DNA from: Chondrosia reniformis
Taxonomy: Eukaryota > Porifera > Demospongiae > Chondrillida > Chondrillidae
Direction of reading: 5' to 3'
Length of the DNA: 64,000 nucleotides
NCBI GenBank assembly: GCA_947172415.1
Contig: OX359192.1
Coordinates: 6,434,401-6,498,400, forward strand
The notes under the pieces were generated by a model. That model saw only the letters and a program-made list of their open reading frames with translations, searched no databases and was not told where the DNA came from. Shown one piece after another: positions 1-13,100 of this stretch (within the stretch, counting starts at the first letter, position 1; the number at the start of each line of letters is the position of its first letter). The position numbers and the translations under genes are program-made.

Positions 1-3000
1 AGCTTGAGAACAAGCACCTGTTTGTGCATGGTCACCCAGAAATCCACCTGCTCCTAGTGACCTTCCACACAGTCACTTTCAGTATCAAAGAAATGATGTC
101 AAAATCTAAGGAAGGTTGTATAAATTGGGAAGGTATGTATCTTCCCCTCCTCACTCCAGAAATGCTTTATGCTGGGGTTACTTTATTTTCAGAGAATAAG
201 GAATTATTTTCCAATTATGCAAAGTACCATGGTGATTCGTCCCTCTTGCTAGAGAACAGAACCTTCCTCCAAAATGTCGGCAGCCTGTGTGTAGCCATGG
301 TAAATAGGCTTCAGAGTAGCCATTTTCTTACACTTGAAGCCATCAGCTCTTTGAATTATATCAGAGTTTTGAATATCTCTCACAATGAGTTGAGGAAAAT
401 CCCATTCCAACTCTTTCTCTTGCCAAATATAGAGATCCTCAACCTAAGCCACAACAAGATTGCTAGGATACCAGATGCACTTCCCCTAGGAGATAGTAAT
501 ACAGCTCGAGACATGGATGAACAGTATGTCCAAGCCTTTGACTGCTACAGGGGACACAGATATTTGGCCTACAATTTGAAGGAGGTAAATGTGAGCCACA
601 ATTGCCTTAATAGTCTTCCCCCACAGCTCTTTGTTTTACCAAACCTTGAGAAGGTGGATGCATCCAACAATCATATTTCTTCGCTGCCTCTTCATCTCTG
701 GTTCTCCAAAAGTTTGAAGATTTTAAAGCTAGCCAACAACTACCTTAGCCAACTTCATAGTCTGAGCCATATAATGCTACTTGATCCTGACCTTGTTACC
801 AAGGAGCTCCTGAGGTTATGGAACAGTAGCAGCGTGTCCAATAGCATGGCAGGGAGAGAAAGGCATCCATCAGCTTTAAGTAATACATGCTCAGAGATGG
901 AGATATCCCTTCAATTGGAGGAAAAAGATATTGAGATTTCTACCAGCACAATAGATGATCCACAATTGACTAGTGAAATGTCTCTAAGTATTTCGAGTGA
1001 GCTTACTAAACCGCTTAATATTCAAAGTGAATGTGAGTTATCTGGTTTTTATGACGAGCTGAAGCAGTTTTATGCCTTTCTTCCTGATATCATCAGTCAG
1101 CTAAAGGGACTGGGTGATTCCTTTGAAAATTCATCCGAGTTTCCTAATGGCAGCTCAAGTAGAAAGTCAAATGGCAAAGAGGAAACAGCAGAGAAGGCAA
1201 CCACTCAAGGAAAGTCACAGAGTAGTGCAAATAGCAAAGAGAAGAAGAGCAAAATGGATTCTGCTAAGGATCAACTTTCTGCCTTCAGAAATCGCATGAA
1301 AAGCTCTTCCAATGCTACAAGAACATCACACTCTATGGAAATTGGGAAATCTAGATCAGCTTCAAGAGAGCAGAATGCAAGTTTGGTTCAATCTGCTCTG
1401 GAATATCTGGATCTCTCAAATAACCACTTCTCTATAATGCCCTGGGATCTGCCTTGCTTGGCATCATCACTATCAAAGCTTTACCTGGATGGCAACAAGA
1501 TTGCATCTCTAAATTTAGTCAATAGCTTTCCTGCAAATGTTACCCTGGCGTCAATAAACGATAACCAGATATCTATAATCAGCTCTAATAGCTGCAAAAA
1601 GTGTGGAAATTTGCTTGCAATTTTCCTTCAAATCCTTCTTAGACAAGATTCAAAGGCAGTCTGCAATCATTTAAGGCACACAAGCCTAGCCTCTCTTAGG
1701 TTGCTCTATCTTGCCAAGAACAGTATTTCATTTCTCCCACTGTCTTCCCAAGACAAGCATGTAGGGCCGGAAGAAAGAAGCTCTGTAACTGAAATAGAAA
1801 AGGATAACTTGTCCTTCCCCTTCTTCCCTCAGCTGTCCACTCTTAATCTCAACCACAACCCTCTCACCTCATTGCCTCCTTCCATTGCCAAGCAACAGCG
1901 ACTCAGCCATCTCCAGGTTTCTAATACCGATCTCGAGTACTTTCCATCAGCATTGGGATTGTGTCCGAGGTTGGTCTTAATTGATATGAAGAATTTGGAT
2001 AAGCTCAAGGGTCTAGAGCGTAAGTATGTGGAAAAGGGACCATCTGGAGACACAGGTGGACTCCTGAAATACCTCAGAAATCTCCACCAAGAGTGAGTGG
2101 TGTGTGTGTGCTTATTGTGTATGTGCCTGTATGTGAGTGTGTGTGAGCCTGTATGTGAGTGTGTGTGAGCCTGTATGTGAGTGTGTGTGAGCCTGTATGT
2201 GAGTGTGTGTGAGCCTGTATGTGTTAGTGTGCAAGCATAATAACCTATTTTGTATTCTTTCCAGTTCAAAGAGCTACCATAGGATCCGAATGATGATTGT
2301 AGGAGATGCTACCAGTGGAAAGACGACATTGGTGGATAATCTCACCAAAAAGTTTACAGTCAGGAGGCAGAAGGGTCTGGCTAGAGGGGTTGACGGGAAA
2401 CCTCTAGCAACTGAGGGGGCAGACATACTGGACTGGGAATACCCCAAAAAGGGTACCAAACAGCAACCACAGATCACATTCTACATGTGGGACTTTGCAG
2501 GACAAGTGAGCAAGCACTAGTTTAGCAATTGTAAGAGTACATGAGATCTGAGGAAAGCAATTGTGCAATTTTGTGCTATCCTATCTACTTCTAATGAATA
2601 CATATATACATGCAAACTGTATGCTGCATGTGTGATAGTTACAGCTTGTTGCTATATGTAGATAACAGTAATATAAAATATTCCTGTACGTAGTATACAG
2701 TAGATATTTTTGTACACTTTAAGCTGTCAATGTAGTAAATATATATTTTCTGCTTTCCTAGGATGAGTATTATGCGACCCACCAAGTCTTCCTCTCTAGA
2801 AGAGCGGTCTATCTTCTCCTCTATGATGTGACCAAACAGCTTTCAGGTATCCGTGAGCTGAGAAGATGGCTGGAGAACATTGAGAGCAGGGCTAAGGATG
2901 CCCCTATCATTATTGTTGGCACACATATTGACCTGTTGCCTAGCAGCCACAGACAGGATGTTTTAGAAGAAGCAAAGAAACACATTAAAAATGAGTACCT

Positions 3001-6000
3001 TGTACCATCACTCCCAAACTGGGCATTCAAAGGTCTTCATAAAGATAGAATCTACTTTGTGAACACCAAAGATGAAAATGACCTGAATTCCTTGAGAGAA
3101 GCAATTTATAATTTTGTGCTGACCTGTCAATTTCCAATGACAGGTATGTTGTATGCATACATAGTTGTTAGGACCTGTTGCCAATGGGTAACAGTTATAT
3201 AAATTTATATCCCTATAGTATGTTATTTGTGTATATTTGAGACTAAAGAACCTCTGCCCTTTTGAGAGACTGACTATACTCTTGCCTCTCCTCTCTCCTT
3301 CTCTAGGTGTCGTGAGTGGTCCCGCAGAGTCACTCATTGAGCAGAAGGTCCCTGCTTTGTATGTTGTTCTGGAGAAGTGGGTCCAGGAGAAAGCTGCCGA
3401 ATTCAAGAAGGAGAAGAGACTGCCAATAATGACAAAGGAGCAATACATGTTAGTTGACAGTTACGTATAGTTCAGCAGGTTGTACCAGTTCTATGTAAAT
3501 GTGTATATAATCAGGAGAGGGGGTGTGTCCTGAATCAGGAGAGGTAGGGTCAGGGGGTGTGTCCTGGATCAGGAGAGGTAGGGTCAGGGGGTGTGTCCTG
3601 AATCAGGAGAGGTAGGGTCAGGGGGTGTGTCCTGAATCAGGAGAGGTAGGGTCAGGGGGTGTGTCCTGAATGTGGCAATTGGATGAGTTACTCATGTGTG
3701 ATATAGAAATGTTCATGAAATTGCAGTGAAATTAGCGTTTAAATTTCTAATTAGTCTTAGATTGTAACAGCACTCTATTCTATACCTTACTCTTATTTTA
3801 GCAACAAAATCCAGCAGAACTTCCAGTATGACGAGTATGATATTTATCAAGCCACACAATTTCTTCATGACAATGGAATCCTCCTTCACTATGCTGACTC
3901 ACAGCTCAGTGATTTGTTCTTCATAGATCCTCAGTGGCTCAGTGTAATGTTATCAAAGATTGTTCACACCCTCACTAGCAGTAATGGTGAGTCCCTAACT
4001 GCATGTGCATGCATGTACAATCCTACATATGTAACCATAGACCCCTTAGTGGTACCATTTTCTCTATAAATTACATCCAATTATGATTTACAAAGAAATA
4101 TGATTCAACATCTAATTTTTTAATTGTAGGTTTCCTGAAAAAGTCAACTTTATTTACCATATTTGACATCGATATGAATTTGCCAAAGGAGAGACAAGAT
4201 GATATCGTGAATTTGATGCAAAAATTTGAAGTTGCTCTACTCCTTGGAAAAGATCAAGTGATCATTCCCTCCCTGTTGCCAAGAGACGAGTGCGATGCCA
4301 AAGCTGTCTATCCATATCTACCTGGCGAATTGTTGCACCCTAGCAAGTGTGACAACACCTACAAGTACAGTGTACAAGATTTTAATATCCCAGCTGCTGA
4401 AATTCCTGGGACAGCCTGTTGGGAGAGGAGCCAAGTCCGCCATTTCATTCTTCCATTTGTGCCTAATGGGTTTTTCCCTCGCTTGGGTGCTAAAATCATT
4501 GCTAGCGGGATAGCTCACAAGACAGCCTCTTGCCTTATAGATTTGGTAGCAGAAGGAGTCAATGAAACAGGAATGCTTCATTGGTATTGCTGGTGTACAG
4601 GATTTACTCTTGTGTGGAGGAATGTCGAGATCCTTCGCATCACTGAAGTTACATATAACCTTCCTGGTTCCAGTGACACATTTGTGATGAACGACGACAG
4701 CCAAACAAAGCCTCATTCTGATCGAGCAATTGAGGTAGAAGTAGCAGTTCTACCGGCAGTAGAATTTAGGCCAAACAACCCTCTCCAGAACAGGAAGAGC
4801 ATCTTGAATGATCTCCTTGAGAACTACAAGCAGAATAGTTCAGGTATGGGGATCCAGCTGGCCGCATGGCTCCTTACCACAATCACTGAGCAGATCCACT
4901 CTGTATTTGAGGACTGGTACCCACAGTTTGCGTGGGCGGAGGACCCCAGTAGGTCTATTGTCGTGGTTGCCGATGGCTGTCCTAAATGCTTGAGGGGAAT
5001 CAGAAATCAAAGAATTGATTACCAGTCAGCCATGAAACATAGCCATGGTGTCAACTCTCAAACCCTCAAGGACATTGGTGATTCAGGCCTCAGGGAGAAG
5101 AAAGTGTACTTCTTTGCATTTGTATACTCGGTGTACTCCAGCAGCTGTGGTAAAGTTCTCCTCTGCACAGCTCATAATAATTTGAAGATTGAAGAGGTGG
5201 CCCCTGATGTGGTAAGGAGACTATATTCACACTTCCTTTGTGGTTACTTATTCTTTGATCATTGCTGATGTATAATTATTATTTTTGAACTTTTAGGAAT
5301 TTAAGGATATCTACTATGAAGCTGTAACAAATTTCTGTACCTTGGAGATTGGGAAATTTCTTGGAGTAGGTGCATTTGGAAGTGTCCATCTTGGAAAAAT
5401 CAGTTCTAAGGTACTCTGAACCATAAGAGATTGATATAATTTAATCTTGTTTTTTTAAACTCTCTTTTTGTATCTCAGGATGGTAGCAAGACAAGGGATG
5501 TAGCTATAAAAGAGCTGTCTGGTGCTACACTAGATAGCGGAGGAGTACAGCAACATGCAGCGGGGGAGGCACAGAAACGTTGGTTTGTCTATTACAATGT
5601 CAGCAAGGAAGCTAGGATAATGTCAAGCCTTGACCACCCCAACATTCTTGATCTAGTCGGCATCACCATCAATCCTCTCCAGCTGCTGCTGGAATATGCA
5701 CCTGAGCGTGACCTGAAGTACCATTTGAAAAGATATAGAACTTCAAATATTTTACCGGGATTGCGAGTCTCTCTTCAACTAATGAAACAAGTTTGTAGAT
5801 TTATAATACATACATACAATGCTGTTAAATATGCATTGATGAGAGAAAATTATAGTACAAAAAGTGATAACTAGGGGTAGTTAACTTCTGAACATTTACA
5901 AGAACCAACATTTGACACTAGCATTTAACTTTTATTGGAAATCAGGAAGCATTAAATTGTCCATACTTTATGGAACTGTACCACATAACATGGCTGTCTT

Positions 6001-9000
6001 GAGCTCTTCCTCCTTCTAATTCAGTGGCTTGCTAATAATATTAGAATTTGCCTATTATCGTACTGTTTCATTTGTTGTTTCAGATTGCCTCAGCAGTGCA
6101 GCACCTTCACTCACTGGACATTATTTATCAAGACCTCAAGCCAGGGAATGTGCTAGTCTTCTCCTTCCCAAAGCCTACAGAACAGTGGAAAACAGCCAAA
6201 GTGTTTGTGAAAATAGCCGATTATGGGATCAGCAAGCAGGCCACCCCATGGGGTACTAGTGGGGGAATGGGGACGCTGGTCTTTCAGCCACCAGAGGTGA
6301 TCGCCAAATCCGGACGGGAACTATTCACTACAAAGAAGGTACGTATGTGTGTCATTTAGTTTAGAACAATATTATAGGTTCATATGGCTTCCCTTTTACT
6401 TCTGTAGTTTGTTTACTCGCATATTTCCTGTTTTCTTTTGTAGTTTGATGTTTACTCACGTATTTCCTGTTTTCTTTTGTAGTTTGATGTTTACTCACAT
6501 ATTTCCTGTTTTCTTTTGTAGTTTGATGTTTACTCACATATTTCCTGTTTTATTTTGTAGTTTGATGTTTACTCATGTATTTCCTGTTTTCTTTTGTAGT
6601 TTGATGTTTACTCATATGGTGTTTTTCTGTGGTGTATCTTTACGTGTTTGTCGCCCTTTGAGAATTTTCCTGGTAAAATATTTGGTCAAGCAATAGAAGC
6701 TGGACTAAGACCCTCGTTCCTAGCCAAGGTAAAGTGGTCTTTGAGTATCTATGGGAACTATACTGAATATGGACAGCTGTTACCTTTGTCTACTCTATTC
6801 CTAAAGGCCAAACCAAGGCTACAATGGATGTTTGACTTGATGTGTTGGTGTTGGAGCGGAAAACCTCAACACAGACCTGATTTTGAGGAGATTTTGCAGA
6901 TCATGGAAAGTGACATATTCAAATGCCTCCTACTGGTTGAGCCACTGGAGGTGTGCTCGGAGCAGTTTGTCACTTCGTCCTGCTACAGACACAGAACTGT
7001 CCTTAAAACAGTTAATAACCAAAGGAAGCAGGGTCTGGGGGCAGGCCATCGGAGACAGGTCTCTGGGTCTGACATAGCAGCACAATTGGGTATAGAGATA
7101 CCAGGATCTCTGAGGCCACCACCACAATATTCTAGGCAAAGAAGACCAACAATAGACAATCCCTCCCAGCTGCAGAGCCTTCCTTCTTCCTTCTACATGA
7201 AGAATACACAGGATCTATTAAAAGCCCATCATATGCAAGAAAGTGCAAAACACAAGGAGAAAGTTCCCATTTTGGATCTATTTTATGGAACGAGTGATGG
7301 CAAGATCTACTGGAAGGACTGTGATTCAAATGAATCTACTGTTAGTGTGTAGTTATGTATATTATTGTATTACAGTAATGCCTGTCTAACTATAATGGCA
7401 TAATGTGTGTGTGATTTTGTGTTGCTATCTAGCATATGTACACAGATAGTCTAGTGTATCATATTTCAGCATGCTAAAGGCCTACAGGGAATTAAACCTA
7501 TCATGCATAAGTGTGAGCCAAGGACTCACAAAAGATCAAGGAGAGACAAATATTCCCAGGGTCACTGATGAAGGGTGGAATTCCCAGAAACAGCTGTCTG
7601 GCCCAGTGGAGGAGAATAGAAGGATAAGGAGAAACTCTTTTATCCTCATCCAAAGCTCTCATTAAGTTTAGTTTACTAGAGGCCTGAACTCTAAAGTGAA
7701 TTTAGCATGTTAACAGTGTATTAGATTATTCATGCAAGTCTATTTGTCCAAAGTCCAACTTAATAGCATTATGATTATCTTTGGAGATCTAAATTTTTAA
7801 ATATTTATCTGTCTAGCAGGTACTTGCTGAAGTTGAGACCAAGCATACAGTCTCAAGTTTGGTTATCAAGGGTGACTACTTGTGGTGCGGCCTGCGTGGA
7901 AAAGGTATTTGTGTATATCACCTGCCCACCAAGAAGCCTGTTGCATTCTGCAAGAGTGACCTGCTCCAGCTGCTTCACCATCCTCTTAGCACAGTCATGG
8001 ATATGATTTGTGAAGATGGAAGAGTTATTGCTGTTAGCACTGACCTGAACAAGGAGGACCAAAAACAAGAATTGACTGGCAAAGAGTATATATTTAATGC
8101 TCCCAAATATGGGAAATCTATAGATAACGGACTGATTGTTTTAAACCAGAAAGAGTTTGAAGTATGGTGCTATTTCAGGGCTACTCGTCAGCTGGTAATT
8201 CTCAAGCAGTCTCAACATAGTAAGGAAGAACAGTTAGTACCACTTCCTGGTCCACCGTCCTCTTCTATCAATGCAATGTATCTCCCGTGCTCTCAATTAA
8301 TAATGGTTCCAGGGGATCACAGTGATGCAAAAGAGTTTGTTCTGGTGGCAGATGGACTGATGATAGGAAAATATTTTGTGTCTTCCAGAATGTTCTCTAC
8401 TTTAATGGACTGCCACCCTATCTTTCAAAGTAAAGGAATCAATAGTAAGTTCAATTGGAGTCCTAATCTTATTCCTAATTGTGTAGATTTACCAGTTTAC
8501 CTGTAAAAACTTTAAACATACATTAACCCAAACCATGTGTCTTAAGAGAAAACATTAAACCATTTTTACATCACTGGAAGCTGTTGCTGGAAATTGGCAT
8601 TTTATGTCATGCTAACAGTTGTGTGTTACTTCTGCCCTGGGACTATGGTATCTTTAACTTCTATTTACTGTTTATGGTTTCAAAGTACCTTTAGCCAGGT
8701 AGAGGTGTTACCAGTGATTCCCAACCAAGATATTATTGTCCATCTTTACATACTCATGTGCTTGCATGTATCAGGCTATTTTCACTTTACTCTAGAATCT
8801 GTAAACATTATCAGTTCAGCCTTGTTGAAGAAGACAGTGTACTTAGGAACAGAGTGTGGTGTTATTTTATGCATGGACCCTTATAAGATGAACCATCTCT
8901 CTACACTTCACTTATTTCAACATCCTGTAACTAACCTGGTCTCAATTCAAGGAGCAATACAGGAAGATAACCCTCAGCCAGAAGAAGAAGCTTTGGAGTT

Positions 9001-9268
9001 TCGAGAGAAGCATGGAAATGCTGCTTTTCCGTTACGTAATCTGCAGTCTAATGAGGCTGTTTTAGCAGGGTTTGGGCTGGACCATGTCAATGTATATTCA
9101 GATAGTAAAACCAAGCCGCCCTCGCTGTCATTACCTCAAATATTTCAGTCAGGCACCCTCCCAGAGCTGAGCTATGACCAGGCTAAGGTTCCCCCAAAAG
9201 TGGCACCAAGTCTGTTCAGATGGTCCCTCATTGTTCTTGATGGGACTGCCTTGATGCAGTCAGACTGA
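1..9268 (+). CDS. LRRK-type ROCO protein kinase (LRR-Roc-COR-kinase-WD40), 5' partial
   Basis: This is a large cytosolic multidomain GTPase/kinase of the LRRK1/LRRK2 family. The first exon is open from the left edge, so the start lies upstream. Exons read: 1-2092 (leucine-rich repeats, with a low-complexity Ser/Lys insert around 1120-1390), 2265-2505, 2762-3143, 3307-3448, 3802-3987, 4140-5211, 5297-5410, 5479-5790, 6084-6338, 6600-7340 (may be split at 6729-6806), 7820-8444, 8796-9268. The Roc domain shows a GDATSGKTT P-loop, DFAGQ switch II and a THID motif. COR covers about 3307-5211. The kinase has GVGAFGSV, AIKEL and the family-typical DYG in place of DFG. The catalytic loop reads YQDLKPGNV, so the HRD arginine is Gln. 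The C-terminal part resembles the LRRK WD40 domain. LRRK1 versus LRRK2 orthology cannot be decided here. Confidence 0.93.
2133..2222. repeat. 22-nt minisatellite containing GTGAGT, just inside LRRK intron 1
   Basis: About four copies of GTGAGTGTGTGTGAGCCTGTAT lie 40 nt after the exon donor, which is itself GTGAGT at 2093. Each unit therefore repeats a donor-like hexamer. Confidence 0.85.
3512..3668. repeat. 34-nt minisatellite in a LRRK intron
   Basis: About 4.5 near-identical purine-rich units containing ATCAGGAGAGGTAGGGTCAG and GGGGTGTGTCCTG. They lie in the intron between the exons ending at 3448 and starting at 3802. Confidence 0.9.
6401..6612 (+). repeat. 39-nt minisatellite duplicating a 3' splice site plus exon start
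   Basis: The unit carries a pyrimidine tract, TTTTGTAG and then TTTGATGTTTACTCA, the start of the LRRK kinase exon (FDVYS). AG acceptors fall at 6443, 6482, 6521, 6560 and 6599, exactly 39 nt apart, with a degenerate one at 6407. Only the last leads into open coding sequence (FDVYSYGVFLW). Use of any earlier one brings an in-frame TAG after 12 codons. Confidence 0.93.
7476..7690 (+). mobile_element. MITE-like dispersed element, copy A
   Basis: The ends are imperfect inverted repeats (AGGCCTACAGGGAATTAAAC at the left; the complement of AGGCCTCTAGTAAACTAAAC at the right). The core contains ACTCACAAAAGATCAAG, GGGTCACTGATGAAGGGTGG, CAGCTGTCTGGCCCAGT and TATCCTCATCCAAAGCTCTC. Related copies lie at 12503, 26281, 38222 and, inverted, 48387. 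It sits in the LRRK intron 7341-7819. There is no coding capacity. Confidence 0.75.
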
Positions 9269-9432
9269 TTGATCACTTGTGTAGGAGTTGAATGGAAGGA
9301 TGTACTGTAAATATATTTGTAATTATAACAATTTTTGTCTTTTTCAATTATTTTAACCATTATGATATTTATACACAATTATGGCAGCAGATTAGATTTA
9401 CCTTATTAGGGAAATGATGATTGGTTGCATGC

Positions 9433-9438
9433 AATAAA
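9433..9438 (+). terminator. Candidate polyadenylation signal of the LRRK-like gene
   Basis: AATAAA lies 165 nt after the stop codon at 9268, the first canonical hexamer in the 3' flank. The rest of 9269-9653 is AT-rich with no other feature seen. Confidence 0.45.
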
Positions 9439-9653
9439 GATCAATTTTTAACTCATAAGGTTACTGATGAAGGGTACATGGATACCAAAATGGAAAAATG
9501 AAAATTATTCATAATAATTTTGGGTCCCCTAAGTAGTGCTGTGATAAGCTACAGTATTCTAATTTGTGTTCCCTTTAATTTTCTTTACACATGTCAACCA
9601 TACGTATACACAGGAAAATGGTGGTTTATATAATAATGCAGTGGCCATTTGGT

Positions 9654-10082
9654 TAGTCTCGTACCCAGCCCCAACTTCCGCAAAAATGGCTGACGCCGCG
9701 GAAGATGGGTCTGGGGACTATGTGCATAATCCTTGGCGATGATTGCGCAATATCACATAATGGGCACATGCTTCCAATATGGCGTCAGTTTGCTCGGTGG
9801 TAAGCGATTCGTATCCCAGGTCTCTAGCGACATCAGCGATGACTCTCTGTATGCGCAGTGGCTCGACCGTTCGCTTCACCAAAGGTAGCTCCATCTCCGC
9901 TGTTCGCACCAACGCACGCGCATGTGACCGACATGTGATTTGCTCATTATTATTCACGAATCTGCAATCTGATTGGAGTCCGCGGATCGCTGGACTCCGC
10001 CAAGAAATATGCACATAGTCCCCAGACCCATCTTCCGCGGCGTCAGCCATTTTTGCGGAAGTTGGGGCTGGGTACGAGACTA
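9654..10082. mobile_element. Non-autonomous MULE-like transposon with 75-bp terminal inverted repeats
   Basis: Left (9654-9728) and right (10008-10082) ends are perfect 75-bp inverted repeats starting TAGTCTCGTACCCAGCCCCA. The element is flanked by a 9-bp direct repeat CCATTTGGT (9645-9653 and 10083-10091). Long TIRs with a 9-bp target duplication are typical of Mutator-like elements. The GC-rich interior (about 280 bp) holds a minus-strand open frame (10116-9718, 132 codons). Its end, around LGYESLTTEQTDAIL, resembles the entry to a RecQ-like helicase domain but lacks the P-loop. No transposase is present. The perfect arms suggest recent insertion. Confidence 0.85.
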
Positions 10083-10128
10083 CCATTTGGTTTGCACCGC
10101 CATTTTGATTACACAAGAACTAGATAAA

Positions 10129-13100
10129 ATGGGGATTCTTGAAAAAATACAAGAGATAGAACGAGAAATAGCTCGTACTCAAAAGAATAAAGGTATTATA
10201 CAGATAGGTGTATATATAATGTATATTAAAACCACAGATCCTTTCCATTGAACCATGATTGTTCTACTACACTTATAAAATGGGACTGTAAATACCAGGC
10301 TATATAATATCTACTCAATATATTCCTCGTTTTATCAAGATGGTCTACCTGTATATATTTCTGCAGCCACTGAATACCATCTTGGCTTGCTGAAGGCTAA
10401 GTTGGCTCGATATAGGTCTCAGCTCCTGGAGGCACCCAAATCAAGTGGAGCTAAGGTCTGTTCGTGTAGTTTGTTCATCTGTGTGTGTCTTACGTGCATA
10501 CACGTGTATAGCTGAAATTGATTTTCTTCTGCAAATAACCTGGACCAGAGGTTGGAACATTCAATTTCTGTATCCAGGTAGTGTTTCTTGAAGAAAATCA
10601 ATTTTCTACTATGAACGGTATACCTATATACCTGCATACCTATATACCTGCATATCTGTATACCTATATACGTATCTGTTTATATATATCTGTATATCTG
10701 TATATCTGTTTATATATATCTGTATATCTGTTATATGTATACATGTATGTATCTGTATACGTTACAGTATATGTATATCTGTATGTCTGTAAATATGTAG
10801 GGTGAAGGGTTTGATGTAATGAAATCAGGAGATGCTAGAGTTGCGCTAGTTGGATTTCCATCAGTTGGTAAGGTAGGAGATATCTCAAATGCCGACTAAG
10901 TCATCAGATTATAACTTCGCCTCTCTTCACAGTCAACCCTGCTTAATAAGCTCACTTCAACACACAGTGAAACAGCGTCATATGAGTTCACCACTCTCAC
11001 TTGTATCCCGGGAGTGATAGAGGTACATAGCGTATGTGAATCATGTCAGTCATTATAACAGTGTAAATATAAGGAATTTCTTGTCAAATTGTTATCCAAG
11101 AAAACTTGAGGTGGTATACGTATGTAATAGTTATACACTCCTCCCCCAGGCTTTTTACAAGCTTTAGGCATTTGCTGAGTTATTGGTTGGATATCGCATT
11201 GTATATATAACTATAATAAGAGGCCAAAGTGCCTCTTATTATAGTTATACAACAGTTGTGGAATATAATTTGCCTTGGTTACCCCAGCAACGGAGTGTAT
11301 ATTGGAAATACTTATCATACAAATGTGGTCTTGTTAATGCTTACCTGTGTGGCCGGTGCTTCACTCAAAAGAAGGCCAAACTAATGTCACTGTATGCAGC
11401 ACACAGAGTAAGTAGACCTTTTAAGTGTAGTACCATCTCGCACTCCTCTCTGCCTGACCACAGTACTGCGATGCCAACATTCAGCTACTTGACCTGCCTG
11501 GCATCATTGAAGGAGCTTCGGAGGGGAAAGGAAAGGGTAGGCAAGTCATTGCAGTGGCGAGAACAGCGGACATGATTCTGATGATGTTGGATGCGACTAA
11601 AGGGGACATGCAGAGGTGTGCCACTGATACTCCTGACTTCACAAAACAGTGATGATTGATACACACTAATAGGGACTTGTCAGTTTCAATTTGTTTATAT
11701 GTTATTAATTTTATGAAAATTGAAGCATTTACAGGAGCAGATGGTGATTCTCTAAGGCACACAGTGATGTATTAGGATTGTATGTGTCTTCATTTGTCTC
11801 TACAGGTTTCTGCTGGAGAAGGAGCTATTAACAATGGGAATAAGACTTAACAAAAAGACTCCCAATATTTATTTCAAAGTTAGTCTTGCAAGCTGAAGCA
11901 TTAGTCCACTTCTGTGACCTTGCATATACACCGGAGATTACTCTAAAAGGATGGCTATTGGTAGATACATAGATGGTTAAGTACTACTATATTACCATCT
12001 AATGGATTTAAGTGCTAATGCTCATTTATTTGAGTTTTGTTTTGCAATATTCAGCGCAGGAAGGGCGGAGGACTGTCAATCAACTCCATGGTCCGACTTA
12101 CCAAGATTGATGAGAAGATGGTTCAAATGATCTTGCATGACTACAGTATCCTCTAACATAATTACAGGATGAATGGTTACCATGGCAATGAAGATATTAC
12201 TACATATGGTAATATAGAAGTTATTATGTTAATATATAATTTGCTATGGTAATATGAAAGTTGCTATGGTAATATGGAGGTTGCTATGGTAATACATTAT
12301 AGTCCAGTTGTAATGTGTACACAAAATTAATCACTGTGAACTTCCTACTAGGCACTTGTATTAGAAGTAGTATAATGACTGATCATCTGATATACCTTAG
12401 CTGCATCTAAGAGATATTCAATGCTGAAGTCATATTTCGAGAGGATGGCACTGCTGGTGAGTTGTATGTTTATATCCCTTAGGTTATGGGAGGACTGTCG
12501 TATCCTCATCCAAAGCTCTCACTAGGTACCTTTTACTCTAAGGTAGATGTAGCATGTAAGAAAAATTGTACTATGTTTTAGCCGGTATGTATATACATAC
12601 GTACTGTATCTAGTCATTGTGAAGTTGAAAGAATGAATAAAGTATGAACAATGAATCTGTTTAATTTGTACTAACTGCCCCTTCTGTTGGGTGGCACAAA
12701 CATATTACCATATTTGGTATGTAGGGGCTTGTCTCATGAATGCCATTATTTGGAGTGCCCCCACATTGTTACTATAAATAGCAGCTGATGACTGACCCTC
12801 CACCCTCTCCTCCACAGATGACCTAATTGATGTTATTGAAGGCAACAGGGTGTACCTAAAGTGTCTTTATGTACGTAAGTGCAATGTAGTCGTTTTATAT
12901 ATGGATCTGAATACATATGGTGAAATTATTATTATAACTAATACACACATTCATATATAGCTATGACCAGATGATAAGCAGATTTTATGGTTCCCTTGGT
13001 AAACAAGTTATGTAAACAGGTTAATGAGCTAAGAACTGGTTGGTTTATTTGTGGTAAATATGGTTTGTGGTCCCTTATTCCCTGTTCCCTCAAATGGCTC

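Noticed and set aside
1829-2269. Minus-strand 146-codon frame opposite the LRRK exon and GT repeat
   Set aside because: Its Thr/His-rich composition comes from the minisatellite; it is a shadow of the LRRK exon.
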